Source of the DNA: Achromobacter anxifer
GTDB lineage: Bacteria; Pseudomonadota; Gammaproteobacteria; Burkholderiales; Burkholderiaceae_B
Direction of reading: 5' to 3'
Assembly: GCF_903652925.1 (NCBI RefSeq)
Contig: NZ_CAHLAR010000010.1
Coordinates: 186,001-250,000 of the forward strand
Length of the DNA: 64,000 nt
Shown piece by piece: positions 33,697 to 43,052 of the stretch. Positions within the stretch are counted from its first letter, which is position 1. Each line of letters begins with the position of its first letter. The position numbers and the translations under genes were made by a program. The notes beneath the pieces were generated by a model. It saw nothing but the letters and a program-made list of their open reading frames with translations. It was not told the origin of the DNA and did not search any database.

Positions 33697-34470
33697 GTGG
33701 CAGAAGATACTCCGCCGATTGTAGAACTGGCCGAATGGTTCCAGACGCCGCCGGGGCAGTACGTCCTGGCATGGGAACGGGCGCAGTTCGACGCGGCTGT
33801 CGCGGACGTGTTCGGATATTACGCCTGGCAGGTCGGCCTGGCGGACATGAATCTGCTGCGCGCCAACCGCATGCCCTTCAAGGGCTACGTGGGCACCGAG
33901 GCCCCGTCCGCCGAAAGCGCGGCCGGCTGGCAGTCGCGGGTGGTGCTGGCCGAGCCCGAGGCCCTGCCGTTCGAGTCCCAGAGCGTGGACCTGCTGATCC
34001 TGCCGCACGCCTTCGAGTGCGCGGAGGATCCCCACAACGTGTTGCGCGAGGTCGAACGCGTGCTGGTGCCGGAAGGGCGGGTCGTGATTTCGGGCTTCAA
34101 CCCCTGGAGCATGTGGGGCGCGCGCACCCGCATGCCCGGCATGGAGCCCTGGCTGCCCCAGCCACCCTCGTCCCAGGTGTCTTTGCCGCGCCTGAAGGAC
34201 TGGTTCAAGCTGCTGTCGCTGGAAGTCGAGGCCAGCCATTTCGGCTGCTACGCGCCGGCATGCCGCAGCGAAAAGTGGCTGCAGCGCTGGTCCTTCATGG
34301 AGTCGGCCGGCGCCCGCTGGTGGAGCGTGGGCGGGGCGGTCTATCTGGTGTCGGCGGTCAAGCGCGTGGCCGGCATGCGTATCATCGGCCCGGCCTGGAA
34401 GAAGGCCAAGCCCAAGCGCGCGCGCGCCGCGTCGGTGGCGGTCAACCGCCAGGCGGACGACCGCTACTAG
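33697..34470 (+). CDS. class I SAM-dependent methyltransferase-like protein (YafS-like)
   Basis: A 257-residue protein of the methyltransferase type found next to gloB and rnhA in many proteobacteria (E. coli YafS position). The SAM-binding glycine loop is degenerate, but ESQSVDLLILPHAFECAEDPHNVLREVERVLVPEGR is the normal post-motif II region. Its role is unknown; a methyl acceptor cannot be read from sequence. A GC hairpin with T-rich tail follows, before rnhA. Confidence 0.8.
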   Translation: MAEDTPPIVELAEWFQTPPGQYVLAWERAQFDAAVADVFGYYAWQVGLADMNLLRANRMPFKGYVGTEAPSAESAAGWQSRVVLAEPEALPFESQSVDLLILPHAFECAEDPHNVLREVERVLVPEGRVVISGFNPWSMWGARTRMPGMEPWLPQPPSSQVSLPRLKDWFKLLSLEVEASHFGCYAPACRSEKWLQRWSFMESAGARWWSVGGAVYLVSAVKRVAGMRIIGPAWKKAKPKRARAASVAVNRQADDRY

Positions 34471-34479
34471 AAGGCCCCA

Positions 34480-34506
34480 GCCCCGCGCCGCGGGGCCATT
34501 TGTTTT
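34480..34506 (+). terminator. intrinsic terminator between methyltransferase and rnhA
   Basis: GCCCCGCG and CGCGGGGC form an 8-bp stem with one unpaired C, followed by ATTTGTTTT. It starts 10 bp after the stop codon. Full termination would require a separate rnhA promoter, for which little room exists, so it may be partial. Confidence 0.6.
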
Positions 34507-34529
34507 AGAAAGGAATACCAGGCAGCACC

Positions 34530-34991
34530 ATGCAGGACGACAAAACGAACGAGCAGAAAGTGGAAATGTGGACCGACGGCGCCTGCAAGGGCAATCCCGG
34601 TCCGGGCGGCTGGGGCGTGCTCATGCGCGCGGGCAGCCATGAAAAAACGCTGCATGGCGGCGAGCTCCAGACCACCAACAACCGGATGGAGCTGCTGGCC
34701 GTGATCCAGGGCCTGCGGGCGCTCAAGCGCCCTTGCACGGTCATCATCCATACGGACTCCCAGTACGTGATGAAGGGCATGACCGAGTGGCTGGCCAACT
34801 GGAAGCGGCGCGGCTGGATGACGGCCGACAAGAAGCCGGTCAAGAACGCCGAGCTGTGGCAGCTGCTGGACGAACAGGTCCAGCGCCATACGGTGTCCTG
34901 GCGCTGGGTCCGCGGACATGCCGGCGATCCGGGCAACGAGCGGGCCGACCAGCTGGCCAATCTGGGCGTGGAATCGGCCCGGCGGGGCTGA
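34530..34991 (+). CDS. rnhA: ribonuclease HI
   Basis: A 153-residue RNase HI that degrades RNA in RNA-DNA hybrids. Acidic catalytic residues are visible as D16 ([16 protein letters not shown]), E54 (NRMELLAV) and D76 (IHTDSQYV), with the late [14 protein letters not shown] block carrying the His and last Asp. It sits between the YafS-like gene and, after an inserted RND pair, dnaQ. Confidence 0.97.
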   Translation: MQDDKTNEQKVEMWTDGACKGNPGPGGWGVLMRAGSHEKTLHGGELQTTNNRMELLAVIQGLRALKRPCTVIIHTDSQYVMKGMTEWLANWKRRGWMTADKKPVKNAELWQLLDEQVQRHTVSWRWVRGHAGDPGNERADQLANLGVESARRG

Positions 34992-35011
34992 CGGCATCGG
35001 GAAATACCCTC

Positions 35012-35040
35012 AAATCCGCTCTCCGGGGCGGATTTAGTTC
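35012..35040 (+). terminator. possible intrinsic terminator after rnhA
   Basis: AAATCCGC and GCGGATTT form an 8-bp stem around an 8-nt loop, followed by AGTTC and then TTTC. It begins 21 bp after the rnhA stop. Confidence 0.55.
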
Positions 35041-35171
35041 TTTCATCCGGCTTCTGGATTGTTCCAGTATGTAAATTCGGGTGCTAAAGTGCCAACCCTC
35101 ATTCCAGTTCCTGCGGCGCAGTCCGCGTGGGGGCATGCCTGGCCCGCGCCGCAATACCGCCACATTCGCGC

Positions 35172-36260
35172 ATGAAAAAAGCAGTACTGCTGGCCGCCGT
35201 CGCGGCAGGGTTGGCCGCGGGGGCCGCGCTCGGTGTCTTGGTGCCGCGCTGGCTCGCGTTCGGAACCGTCAGTCCACAACCCGGCGCCGTCGAGGCGCCC
35301 CTGGTCACGCGCGTCGCGCCTGTCCGGGTCGAAGTGGCCGCCGTCCAGGAAATTCCCTTCGCGCGCGGCATCTCGGCCGTGGGCAGCCTGCGTTCCGATG
35401 AATCGGTCGTGCTGCGGCCGGAAGTGGCGGGGCGGATCCAGTCCATCGACTTCAAGGAAGGCCAGCCGGTCAAGCGCGGCGACGTGCTGATCCGCCTGGA
35501 CGATTCCGTGCCGCGGGCCGAGCTGGCCCAGGCGCGCGCCAACCTGACCCTGGCGCAAAGCCACTACCGGCGCTCGGTGGAGCTGCAGGGCAAGGGCTTC
35601 GTCAGCCAGCAGGCCCGCGACGAGTCCGCCAGCACGCTGAAGGTGCAGGAGGCCGCCGTGGCCCTGGCGCAGGCGCGCCTGGACAAGATGACGATCACGG
35701 CGCCGTTCGGCGGCATCGCCGGCCTGCGCAGCGTGTCCGTGGGCGACTACGTCAACCAGGGGCAGGACCTGGCCCCGCTGGAAGCGATCGATCCGCTGAA
35801 GGTCGACTTCCGCGTGCCCGAGATGTATCTGAGCAAGGTGGGCGTGGGCCAGCAGCTGACGCTGCGCATGGATGCGCTGCCGGGCCAGGAACGTCCGGGC
35901 GTGGTCTATGCAGTCAGCCCGCTGGTAGACGCCGGCGGCCGCTCGATCCTGCTGCGCGCCACGGTCGCCAACAAGGACGCGGTGCTGCGTCCGGGCATGT
36001 TCGCCCGCGTGCAGTTGCAGTTCAGCCAGGACAAGGCGCTGGTCGCGCCGGAAGCCGCGCTCTCGCCCTCGGGCGCGACGCAGTACGTCTACCGGGTCAA
36101 CAACGGCGTGGCCGAGCGGCGCGAAGTCACCATCGGAGAGCGCCGCGAGGGCCGCGTCGAGATCCTGACCGGGGTGGCGGCGGGCGACCAGCTGGTGGTG
36201 TCGGGCTTGCAGCGCGTGACGGACGGCGCGGCCGTGAACGTCCTGGCCAACGGCGCGTGA
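35172..36260 (+). CDS. RND efflux periplasmic adaptor subunit (MFP)
   Basis: A 362-residue membrane fusion protein. It has an N-terminal membrane anchor (residues 1-25), a biotinyl-lipoyl-like region (VVLRPEVAGRIQSIDFKEGQPVKRGDVLIRLD), an alpha-helical hairpin (about 115-185), then a beta-barrel domain. It has no lipobox. It precedes the RND permease by 33 bp and would link that pump to an outer-membrane channel encoded elsewhere, since no OMF gene is present. The substrate range is unknown. Confidence 0.92.
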   Translation: MKKAVLLAAVAAGLAAGAALGVLVPRWLAFGTVSPQPGAVEAPLVTRVAPVRVEVAAVQEIPFARGISAVGSLRSDESVVLRPEVAGRIQSIDFKEGQPVKRGDVLIRLDDSVPRAELAQARANLTLAQSHYRRSVELQGKGFVSQQARDESASTLKVQEAAVALAQARLDKMTITAPFGGIAGLRSVSVGDYVNQGQDLAPLEAIDPLKVDFRVPEMYLSKVGVGQQLTLRMDALPGQERPGVVYAVSPLVDAGGRSILLRATVANKDAVLRPGMFARVQLQFSQDKALVAPEAALSPSGATQYVYRVNNGVAERREVTIGERREGRVEILTGVAAGDQLVVSGLQRVTDGAAVNVLANGA

Positions 36261-36293
36261 CGCCGGTCTTTTTCTTTATCTGGCGGTAGCGCA

Positions 36294-39200
36294 ATGCGTA
36301 TCTCGGAAACCTGCATCAAGCGGCCGGTGTTCGCATCGGTCCTGTCGCTGATCATCGTGCTGATCGGCCTGATTTCGTATTCGCGCCTGACCGTGCGCGA
36401 ATATCCCAAGATCGACGAGCCCATCGTCTCGGTGGACACCACCTACAAGGGCGCCTCGCCCGAGGTGATCGAGTCGCAGGTGACCAAGCCGCTGGAAGAC
36501 CAGCTGGCCGGCATCGAGGGCGTGGACGTGATGACCTCGCGCAGCCGCTCGGAGCGCAGCCTCATCAACATCAAGTTCAACCTGACGCGCAACCCCGACG
36601 CCGCGGCCGCGGAAGTCCGCGACAAGGTGTCGCGCGCCCGCCGCTTCCTGCCGGACGAGATCGACGAGCCCATCATCGGCAAGGTCGAGGCGGACTCCCA
36701 GCCCATCATCTACATCGCGGTGGAGTCCGGTACGTACTCCGCCATCCAGACCTCCGACTACATCAACCGCTATATCAAGACCCGGCTGTCGGTGCTGCCC
36801 GGCGCGGCCGAGGTGCGCGTCTTCGGCGAACGCCTGCCGTCCATGCGCATCTATGTGGACCGCGACAAGCTGGCCGCCTACGGCCTGACGGTGCAGGACG
36901 TGGAGGCCGCGCTGCGCAGCCAGAACGTGGAGATCCCGGCCGGCCGCATCGAATCGCGCGCGCGCGAGTTCTCGGTGGTGTCCTCGACCGACCTGCAGAC
37001 CCCGGCGCAGTTCGAGAACGTGGTGGTGGCCAACGTCAAGGGCTACCCGGTGCGGCTGCGCGACGTGTCCAAGGTGGAGATCGCCGCCGCCAGCGACCGT
37101 ATCCTGTCGCGCTTCAACGGCAAGCCCGCGATCAACATCGGCGTCACGCGGCAGTCCACCGCCAACCCGCTGGAACTGTCCAAGGCCGCGCGCGAGGAAG
37201 TGGCGCGCCTGAACGAGAACCTGCCGGCCGGCATGAAGCTGAACATCGCTTACGACTCGTCGGTGTTCATCGAGCGCTCCATCGACTCCGTGTTCCACAC
37301 CATCGGCGAAGCCATCGTGCTGGTGGTGCTGGTGATCTTCTTCTTCCTGCGCAACCTGCGCGCCAGCATCATCCCCATCGTCACCATCCCGGTGTCGCTG
37401 GTGGGCGCCTGCGCGCTGATGTACCTGTTCGGCTTTTCCATCAACACGCTGACCCTGCTGGCCATGGTGCTGGCCATCGGCCTGGTGGTGGACGACGCGA
37501 TCGTGGTGCTGGAGAACATCTTCCGCCACATCGAAGAGGGCATGCCGCGCAAGGAGGCCGCGCTGCGCGGGTCGCGCGAGATCGGCTTCGCGGTGGTCGC
37601 CATGACAATGACCCTGGTCACCGTGTACGCGCCGCTGGCCTTCGCCACCGGCCGCACCGGACGGCTGTTCATCGAATTCGCGCTGGCGCTGGCCGGCGCG
37701 GTGCTGGTGTCGGGCTTCGTGGCGCTGACGCTCACGCCCATGATGTGCTCGGTGCTGCTGCGCCACCAGAGCAGCCACAGCCGCTGGTACAACCTGATCG
37801 AAGGCTGGCTCAACGCCATGAGCAACGGCTACCGCCGCGCGCTGGCGCTGGCCTTGCGCCACCGCTGGCTGGTGGTGGTGATCGGCCTGGCGGTCGCGGC
37901 CGGCAGCGGCGTGCTGTTCAAGGTGGTCAAGAGCGAGCTGGCGCCCATCGAGGACCGCGGCGTGGTGTTCGGCATCGTCAGCTCGCCGGAAGGCGCCACG
38001 CTGAACTACACGCTGGACAGCATGCTGGGCATCGAAAAGTTCTACGCGGACATCGCGGAGGCCAGCGGCAGCCAGGTGACCGTGGGCTTCCCCACCGTGA
38101 CGGACGGCACCGCCATCCTGCGCTTGAAACCCTGGGAAGAGCGCAGCCGCAAGCAGCAGGCCATCACGCAGCAGCTGCAGCCGCAGTTCGCCTCGCTGCC
38201 CGGGGTGCGGGCGTTCCCGACCAATCCGCCGTCGCTGGGCCAGTCCGCGCGTTCCAAGCCGGTGGAATTCATCATCATGAGCCAGGCGTCGTATGCCGAA
38301 CTGTCGCGCCTGACGGACGTGTTCCTGGCCGAACTGCGCAAGTATCCGGGCCTGATGAACCTGGACACCGACCTGCGCCTGAACACGCCCGAGCTGCGCG
38401 TGCGCGTGGACCGCGACAAGATGGCCGACGTGGGCGCCAACGTGGATACCGTGGGCCGCACCCTGGAGTCCATGCTGGGCGGCCGCCAGGTCACGCGCTA
38501 CAAGGACGAAGGCGAACAATACGACGTGATCGTGCAGGTGACGCCGCGCGACCGCGCCAATCCCACCGATATCTCCGGCATCTACGTCCGCGCGCGCGAC
38601 GGCAGCATGGTGCAGCTGGACAACCTGCTGGGCGTGCACGAAGGGGTGTCGCCGCAATCGCTGAACCACTTCAACCGCCTGCGCGCCGTGAAGATCGACG
38701 GCGCCGTGGCGCCGGGCTACGCGCTGGGCGAGGTCCTGGCGCACATGCACCAGGTGGCGCGCGAGGTCCTGCCCAACACCATCGTGACCGACCTGGACGG
38801 CCAATCGCGCGAGTTCCGCGATTCCTCGGGCAGCATCTACCTGGTCTTCGCCATGGCGCTGGCCTTCATCTACCTGGTGCTGGCCGCGCAGTTCGAAAGC
38901 TGGCGCAACCCCTTCATCATCATGCTGTCGGTGCCGCTGTCGATGACCGGCGCGCTGCTGGCGCTGTGGCTCAGCGGAGGCACGCTGTCCATCTACAGCC
39001 AGATCGGCCTGATCACGCTGGTGGGGCTGATCACCAAGCACGGCATCCTGATCGTGGAATTCACCAATCAGCTGCGCGACGAAGGCAAGGAACTGTTCGA
39101 GGCCGTGGTCGAGGCCAGCGTGCTGCGCCTGCGCCCCATCCTGATGACGACGGGCGCCATGGTGCTGGGCACCGTGCCGCTGGCGCTGTCCACGGGCGCG

Positions 39201-39410
39201 GGGGCGGAATCGCGCCAGCAGATCGGCTGGGTCCTGGTGGGCGGGCTGATGCTGGGTACACTACTGACCTTGTTCGTCGTGCCGGTGGCCTATACCTTGA
39301 TCGCCACGGTACGCAAGAAACCCGGCCTGGCCGGCAGCGCAACGCATCATCCGGACCCCGCTCCGGCGCCGCACGCGCAGCCGGCCGCGCCCGCCCAAGC
39401 GTCGGAATAA
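36294..39410 (+). CDS. RND efflux transporter permease subunit (AcrB-like)
   Basis: A 1038-residue inner-membrane RND pump with about 12 helices and two large periplasmic loops. The TM4 proton-relay pair is D400-D401 in GLVVDDAIVVLEN. The N-terminal SETCIKRPVFASVLSLIIVLIG is a typical HAE-type start, and a GLITKHGILIVEF block marks the second half. It exports hydrophobic or amphiphilic compounds using the proton gradient. It is the second gene of the MFP-RND pair, and its stop is 3 bp before dnaQ. Confidence 0.94.
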   Translation: MRISETCIKRPVFASVLSLIIVLIGLISYSRLTVREYPKIDEPIVSVDTTYKGASPEVIESQVTKPLEDQLAGIEGVDVMTSRSRSERSLINIKFNLTRNPDAAAAEVRDKVSRARRFLPDEIDEPIIGKVEADSQPIIYIAVESGTYSAIQTSDYINRYIKTRLSVLPGAAEVRVFGERLPSMRIYVDRDKLAAYGLTVQDVEAALRSQNVEIPAGRIESRAREFSVVSSTDLQTPAQFENVVVANVKGYPVRLRDVSKVEIAAASDRILSRFNGKPAINIGVTRQSTANPLELSKAAREEVARLNENLPAGMKLNIAYDSSVFIERSIDSVFHTIGEAIVLVVLVIFFFLRNLRASIIPIVTIPVSLVGACALMYLFGFSINTLTLLAMVLAIGLVVDDAIVVLENIFRHIEEGMPRKEAALRGSREIGFAVVAMTMTLVTVYAPLAFATGRTGRLFIEFALALAGAVLVSGFVALTLTPMMCSVLLRHQSSHSRWYNLIEGWLNAMSNGYRRALALALRHRWLVVVIGLAVAAGSGVLFKVVKSELAPIEDRGVVFGIVSSPEGATLNYTLDSMLGIEKFYADIAEASGSQVTVGFPTVTDGTAILRLKPWEERSRKQQAITQQLQPQFASLPGVRAFPTNPPSLGQSARSKPVEFIIMSQASYAELSRLTDVFLAELRKYPGLMNLDTDLRLNTPELRVRVDRDKMADVGANVDTVGRTLESMLGGRQVTRYKDEGEQYDVIVQVTPRDRANPTDISGIYVRARDGSMVQLDNLLGVHEGVSPQSLNHFNRLRAVKIDGAVAPGYALGEVLAHMHQVAREVLPNTIVTDLDGQSREFRDSSGSIYLVFAMALAFIYLVLAAQFESWRNPFIIMLSVPLSMTGALLALWLSGGTLSIYSQIGLITLVGLITKHGILIVEFTNQLRDEGKELFEAVVEASVLRLRPILMTTGAMVLGTVPLALSTGAGAESRQQIGWVLVGGLMLGTLLTLFVVPVAYTLIATVRKKPGLAGSATHHPDPAPAPHAQPAAPAQASE

Positions 39411-39413
39411 GTT

Positions 39414-40136
39414 ATGCGCCAGATCATCTTTGACACGGAAACCACCGGACTGGACCCTGCCCAGGGCCATCGCATCGTCGAAATCGGCTGCGTGGAAATG
39501 GTCAACCGGATGACCACCGGCAACAACCTGCACATCTACCTGAACCCGGACCGCGACAGCGACCCAGAGGCGCTGGCGGTGCACGGCCTGACCACGGAGT
39601 TCCTGTCCGACAAGCCCCGCTTCGCCGATGTCGCGGACGAGTTCGTCAAGTTCATCCAGGGCGCCGAGCTCATCGCCCACAACGCGGCGTTCGACGTCAA
39701 GTTCTTCAACGCCGAACTGGCCAAGACCGGCCGCGGTCCCGTGACCGAATACTGCGAGACGGTCACCGATTCGCTGCTGCATGCGCGTTCGCTGTTCCCC
39801 GGCAAGCGCAATTCGCTGGACGCGCTGTGCGACCGCTTCGGCATCTCCAACGCCCACCGCACGCTGCACGGCGCATTGCTGGACTCGCAGCTGCTGGCGG
39901 AAGTCTGGCTGGCCATGACCCGCGGCCAGGACGCGCTGCTGATCGACGTGGACGACGGCGGCAGCGCCGGCGGCAATGGCGTCGTGCTGGCCCGCTTCGA
40001 CGCGTCGGGCCTGCCCGTGCTGAAGGCCAGCGAGGCCGAGCTGGCCGAGCACGAAACCTACCTCGCGGCCCTGGACAAGTCCGTGGGCGGCGAGTGCGTC
40101 TGGCGCAAAATGGATGCGCCGGCGACGGCCGCATAA
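39414..40136 (+). CDS. dnaQ: DNA polymerase III epsilon subunit (3'-5' proofreading exonuclease)
   Basis: A 240-residue DEDDh exonuclease. Exo I gives D7 and E9 (IIFDTETTGLDP), Exo II contains LIAHNAAFDVKFFN, and Exo III carries the His and Asp (HRTLHGALLDSQLLAEVW). A flexible tail after about residue 185 should hold the alpha-subunit contact. It proofreads for the replicative polymerase. The ATG is only 3 bp after the RND stop, so it may be partly expressed from the efflux operon. Confidence 0.96.
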   Translation: MRQIIFDTETTGLDPAQGHRIVEIGCVEMVNRMTTGNNLHIYLNPDRDSDPEALAVHGLTTEFLSDKPRFADVADEFVKFIQGAELIAHNAAFDVKFFNAELAKTGRGPVTEYCETVTDSLLHARSLFPGKRNSLDALCDRFGISNAHRTLHGALLDSQLLAEVWLAMTRGQDALLIDVDDGGSAGGNGVVLARFDASGLPVLKASEAELAEHETYLAALDKSVGGECVWRKMDAPATAA

Positions 40137-40153
40137 AGTTTTTTCGGGGCGAC

Positions 40154-40183
40154 TTGCACACGTCCAAAAAAACGTGCTAATAT
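40154..40183 (+). promoter_or_regulatory. candidate promoter of tRNA-Val
   Basis: TTGCAC (40154-40159) and TAATAT (40178-40183) are 18 bp apart, ending 13 bp before the mature tRNA. This is a good sigma70-like pair by inspection. Confidence 0.55.
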
Positions 40184-40196
40184 TTCGCCTCTTTCG

Positions 40197-40271
40197 GGGT
40201 GGTTAGCTCAGTGGTAGAGCACTGCCTTCACACGGCAGGGGTCACTGGTTCGAACCCAGTACTACCCACCA
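40197..40271 (+). tRNA. tRNA-Val (CAC)
   Basis: A 75-nt tRNA with acceptor arm GGGTGGT/ACTACCC, D arm TAGCTCAGTGGTAGAGCA, and anticodon stem CTGCC/GGCAG with loop TTCACAC. The anticodon CAC is at 40229-40231. A T arm ACTGG-TTCGAAC-CCAGT and an encoded CCA follow. It decodes GUG valine codons. Confidence 0.97.
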
Positions 40272-40346
40272 AAGACCCTTGGAAGACAACGCAGGCCCCA
40301 GGCCCAACGTTGTCGGCGGCCAAGGATAAAAAAACGCCAAGCAAAG

Positions 40347-40376
40347 AAAGCCAACCTCGCGGTTGGCTTTTTTGTT
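40347..40376 (+). terminator. intrinsic terminator after tRNA-Val
   Basis: AAAGCCAACC and GGTTGGCTTT form a 10-bp stem around TCGC, followed by a T-rich tail. The remaining 216 bp before the next gene (to 40592) shows no gene or clear signal that I can support. Confidence 0.88.
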
Positions 40377-40592
40377 TTGCGCGCTGAAATCAAAGGTCAT
40401 GGGCGCATCCATGCATGCCCACGTCGCGGCCATTGCGCCGGACCGTCCCTTTCATTACGCTTCTCTTGATTTGACGCAAGCGGACCTGCGTTGATTGCGC
40501 CGCGTCGCGTGCGAGCCTGTCTATCATGAATAACGGATAACAAAAGTCGGCCGTTGGCCCGTGGGCCAGGCATAGACGAACAGGAGAAGGCC

Positions 40593-40760
40593 ATGTCCGA
40601 GCACACCAATACCATGTTGATCATCATCGTCACGGGCGTGGCGCTCATGCTGATCGGCTTCGGGCTGCGCGACCGCAACATCGGCATGGGGCTGATGGGG
40701 ATAGGCCTGATCACCGCGCTCGGCACGATCATCTACAAGGCCTACATCACCTTCTATTGA
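40593..40760 (+). CDS. small two-helix membrane protein, hypothetical
   Basis: A 55-residue protein consisting of two hydrophobic segments (about residues 8-24 and 30-50) joined by a short GLRDRN turn. The ATG at 40593 has a strong AGGAGAAGG site upstream, which supports expression. I do not recognise a family. It stands alone between tRNA-Val and the convergent yaiI gene. Confidence 0.7.
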   Translation: MSEHTNTMLIIIVTGVALMLIGFGLRDRNIGMGLMGIGLITALGTIIYKAYITFY

Positions 40761-40784
40761 CGGCCAGTCCGGGCCGGACGGATC

Positions 40785-41240
40785 TCAGCCCTTGCGCGCC
40801 GCGCGCGCCAGCAAGGTATCCAGCTGATTGGCGAAGGCCTTGCGGTCGGCTTGGCTGAACGAGGCCGGACCGCCCGTGTCCACGCCGCTGGCCCGCAATT
40901 CTTCCATCATGTCCCGCAGCGCCAGCCGTTCCCGGATGGTTTCCGGCGAATAGCGCTCGCCGCGCGGATTCAAGGCCATTGCGCCTTTTTCCAGGACCTG
41001 TGCCGCCAGCGGAATGTCGCCGGTGATCACCAGGTCGCCCGGCGCCGCGCGTTCGGCGATGTGGGCATCGGCCACGTCGAAGCCGCGCGGCACCTGCACC
41101 GCGCGGATCAGCGGCGAGGGCGGCGTGTGGAGCATCTGGTTGGCCACCAGCGTCAGCGGCAACTGCCAGCGCTGGGTGGCGCGGAACAGGATGTCCTTGA
41201 TGACGGCGGGGCAGGCGTCCGCATCGACCCAGATGTGCAT
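40785..41240 (-). CDS. yaiI: YaiI/YqxD family protein (DUF188)
   Basis: A 151-residue DUF188 protein. [21 protein letters not shown] and [19 protein letters not shown] are the conserved acidic blocks of a predicted PIN-like nuclease fold, with the Asp residues D7, D9 and the ITGD site. Its biochemical role is not established. It follows a small helical gene by 4 bp and is probably cotranscribed with it. Confidence 0.9.
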   Translation of the reverse strand: MHIWVDADACPAVIKDILFRATQRWQLPLTLVANQMLHTPPSPLIRAVQVPRGFDVADAHIAERAAPGDLVITGDIPLAAQVLEKGAMALNPRGERYSPETIRERLALRDMMEELRASGVDTGGPASFSQADRKAFANQLDTLLARAARKG

Positions 41241-41244
41241 GCGC

Positions 41245-41511
41245 TTACTTGCCCAGCGCGTTCTGCAGCACTTCGGCCACGATGTCGTTGGTGGACACGC
41301 CGCGTTCGGCTGCCATGGCGCGCAGCTTGTCGGCGTGGGCCTGCGACAGCTTCAGAGGGAAGGGCACCAGGCCGGCGGCCTGGTCCAGCTTGCGTTGTTC
41401 GCGGCGGTCAGGCATTTGCGAGGCGGTACCGAAGCGGTCCGGCGTGGCGGCTTGCTTGAGCTGGCCGGCCAGCTTCAGGGCCTGGTTTTTCTGCAGATCG
41501 AATTTGTTCAT
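41245..41511 (-). CDS. small hypothetical protein with ribbon-helix-helix-like C-terminus
   Basis: An 88-residue basic protein. The C-terminal [32 protein letters not shown] segment, taken in short pieces, resembles the second helix region of RHH/Arc-type DNA-binding folds, but the match is weak. The ATG at 41511 follows GGAAT-type spacing and is preferred to an upstream GTG-type extension. It is 4 bp before yaiI in the same direction. It could be a regulator of yaiI or an unrelated small protein. Confidence 0.6.
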   Translation of the reverse strand: MNKFDLQKNQALKLAGQLKQAATPDRFGTASQMPDRREQRKLDQAAGLVPFPLKLSQAHADKLRAMAAERGVSTNDIVAEVLQNALGK

Positions 41512-41553
41512 GGAGATTCCTGGTAAGGAGCGCAATCATAAGCGCAACCGGCT

Positions 41554-43050
41554 TTATTGCGGCCTGGCCTGTTCGAGCTTGGCCAGGCCTTCCTGCGCGC
41601 CGTCGTGCAGCGGCACGGTCAGGCCGCGGCGGGCGGTGGCCAGCCCCACCTGGGCGCCCTGGGCCGAGCCGGCGGCCAGCAGGTCCTGCCCGGTCAGGTA
41701 CACGGCGCGCACGATCACCAGGGCTTCGTCCCGGGTCAGGTCGGCGGTGGTCAGCAGCAGCGCCGCCATGCCCACCGTGGCGATGGGCTCGGCCTGGTTG
41801 GGGTAGGTGCCGGCCGGGATGTCCAGCGGCATCAGGGCGTTGTCCGCCGCGGTCAGGGTCTTGATGGCGGCGGGATCCAGCGGCAGCAGCTTCAGGCGCG
41901 CCTGGGTCAGCGCGTCGCGCAGCGGCGTCGCGGGCACGCCGATCACCTGGGCGGCGGCGTCGATCGCGCCCGAGTTCAGCGCGGGCAAGGAGGCGCCGAA
42001 CGGGGTGTCGGCCACGGTGTAGTCGCGGCCGGCCTGCAGGCCGTGGGCGGCCAGCACCGTTTCCAGCGTGGCGCGCACGGCCGAGCCTTCCGGTCCCAGG
42101 GCGATGGTCTTGCCCTTCAGGTCGCGCACGCCGCGCATGGCGGCATCGTCGCGCACCACGATGTGGACCAGTTCCGGATAGAGACTGCCCAGGGCGCGCA
42201 GGCCGGTGAACGGCCCTTGAGCCGCGAACGGCCCCTTGCCGTCGTAGGCCAGGCGCGCCGTGTCGGCCTGGGCCAGCGCGACCACCGCGTCGCCGCTGCG
42301 CAGCAGCGCGATGTTCTCGGCCCCGCCGCCGGTGATGAGCGGCGTCACCCGGATCTGCTGTTTGCGCGCCACGTCGCCCAGCGCGCGCGCGAACGCCACG
42401 TATTCGCCGCGGTCCGGGCCGCCGGCCAGCGGATAGCCCTGTTGCAGGCGGGCCAGCCGGCCATTGATGCGCGCCACCGAGCGTTCCAGCTCCTGCTGCA
42501 CCACGTGCTGCGCGGTGCTGGAGGCGCTATACGAGACGGAATGGGTGATCTGGTCCAGCGTGTCCAGCAGCTGGCGAGTGACGGGCGGCGGCGCACCGGT
42601 ATCCAGGTTGGGGGCTTCGGCGGCCTTGAAGCCGGCCGGGGTCACCAGCTTCCAGGCGTCGCCGTCCTTGCGGTAAATCGCGCTGGCGTGCGCGACGATG
42701 CGGTCGCCGGCCTGGTTGCCGCCGGATTTCACGCCGCTGATGCTGCGCGGGCCGGCGCCCAGCAGCGTGACCAGCGCGGCGGCGCCGGGCTGGTCCCAGG
42801 CGCCCAGGGTGACATTGCGGCCCAGGTCCAGCGCCACGTCGTAATAGACCACGCGGCGGGTTTCGCCGGCCGGGGCGCTGCTGTCGGAGGCCGAGCCCAT
42901 GCGTTTGAGCTCCGCCACGCGGAACAGGTCCGCGCCATAGGCGGTGGTCAGGCTGCGTTCGACGTCGGCGCGCAGCGCGTCGGTGTCGGGCGCGCGGCCG
43001 CAGGCCGCCAGCAGCAGGCAGAGCGAGAGGATGATGAGGCGTTTGAACAT
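41554..43050 (-). CDS. TAXI-type solute-binding lipoprotein with long N-terminal extension
   Basis: A 498-residue lipoprotein (lipobox LLAAC, Cys17). Residues about 200-480 match the TAXI branch of TRAP binding proteins: LAGGPDRGEYVAFARAL stands for the ligand loop, then TGGGAENIALLRSGDAVVALAQAD and LRALGSLYPELVHIVVR. The usual TAXI protein is about 320 residues, so residues 20-200 are an extra domain of unknown fold. Its start is 2 bp after the gltS stop, and no TRAP membrane protein is nearby. It therefore probably works with the GltS symporter. Confidence 0.82.
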   Translation of the reverse strand: MFKRLIILSLCLLLAACGRAPDTDALRADVERSLTTAYGADLFRVAELKRMGSASDSSAPAGETRRVVYYDVALDLGRNVTLGAWDQPGAAALVTLLGAGPRSISGVKSGGNQAGDRIVAHASAIYRKDGDAWKLVTPAGFKAAEAPNLDTGAPPPVTRQLLDTLDQITHSVSYSASSTAQHVVQQELERSVARINGRLARLQQGYPLAGGPDRGEYVAFARALGDVARKQQIRVTPLITGGGAENIALLRSGDAVVALAQADTARLAYDGKGPFAAQGPFTGLRALGSLYPELVHIVVRDDAAMRGVRDLKGKTIALGPEGSAVRATLETVLAAHGLQAGRDYTVADTPFGASLPALNSGAIDAAAQVIGVPATPLRDALTQARLKLLPLDPAAIKTLTAADNALMPLDIPAGTYPNQAEPIATVGMAALLLTTADLTRDEALVIVRAVYLTGQDLLAAGSAQGAQVGLATARRGLTVPLHDGAQEGLAKLEQARPQ

Positions 43051-43052
43051 GG

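Noticed and set aside
36276-39041. A 921-codon open frame on the minus strand opposite the RND permease
   Set aside because: It is a high-GC antisense shadow: His/Gln/Arg/Ala-rich composition, no domain, and it lies fully opposite a clear RND gene.
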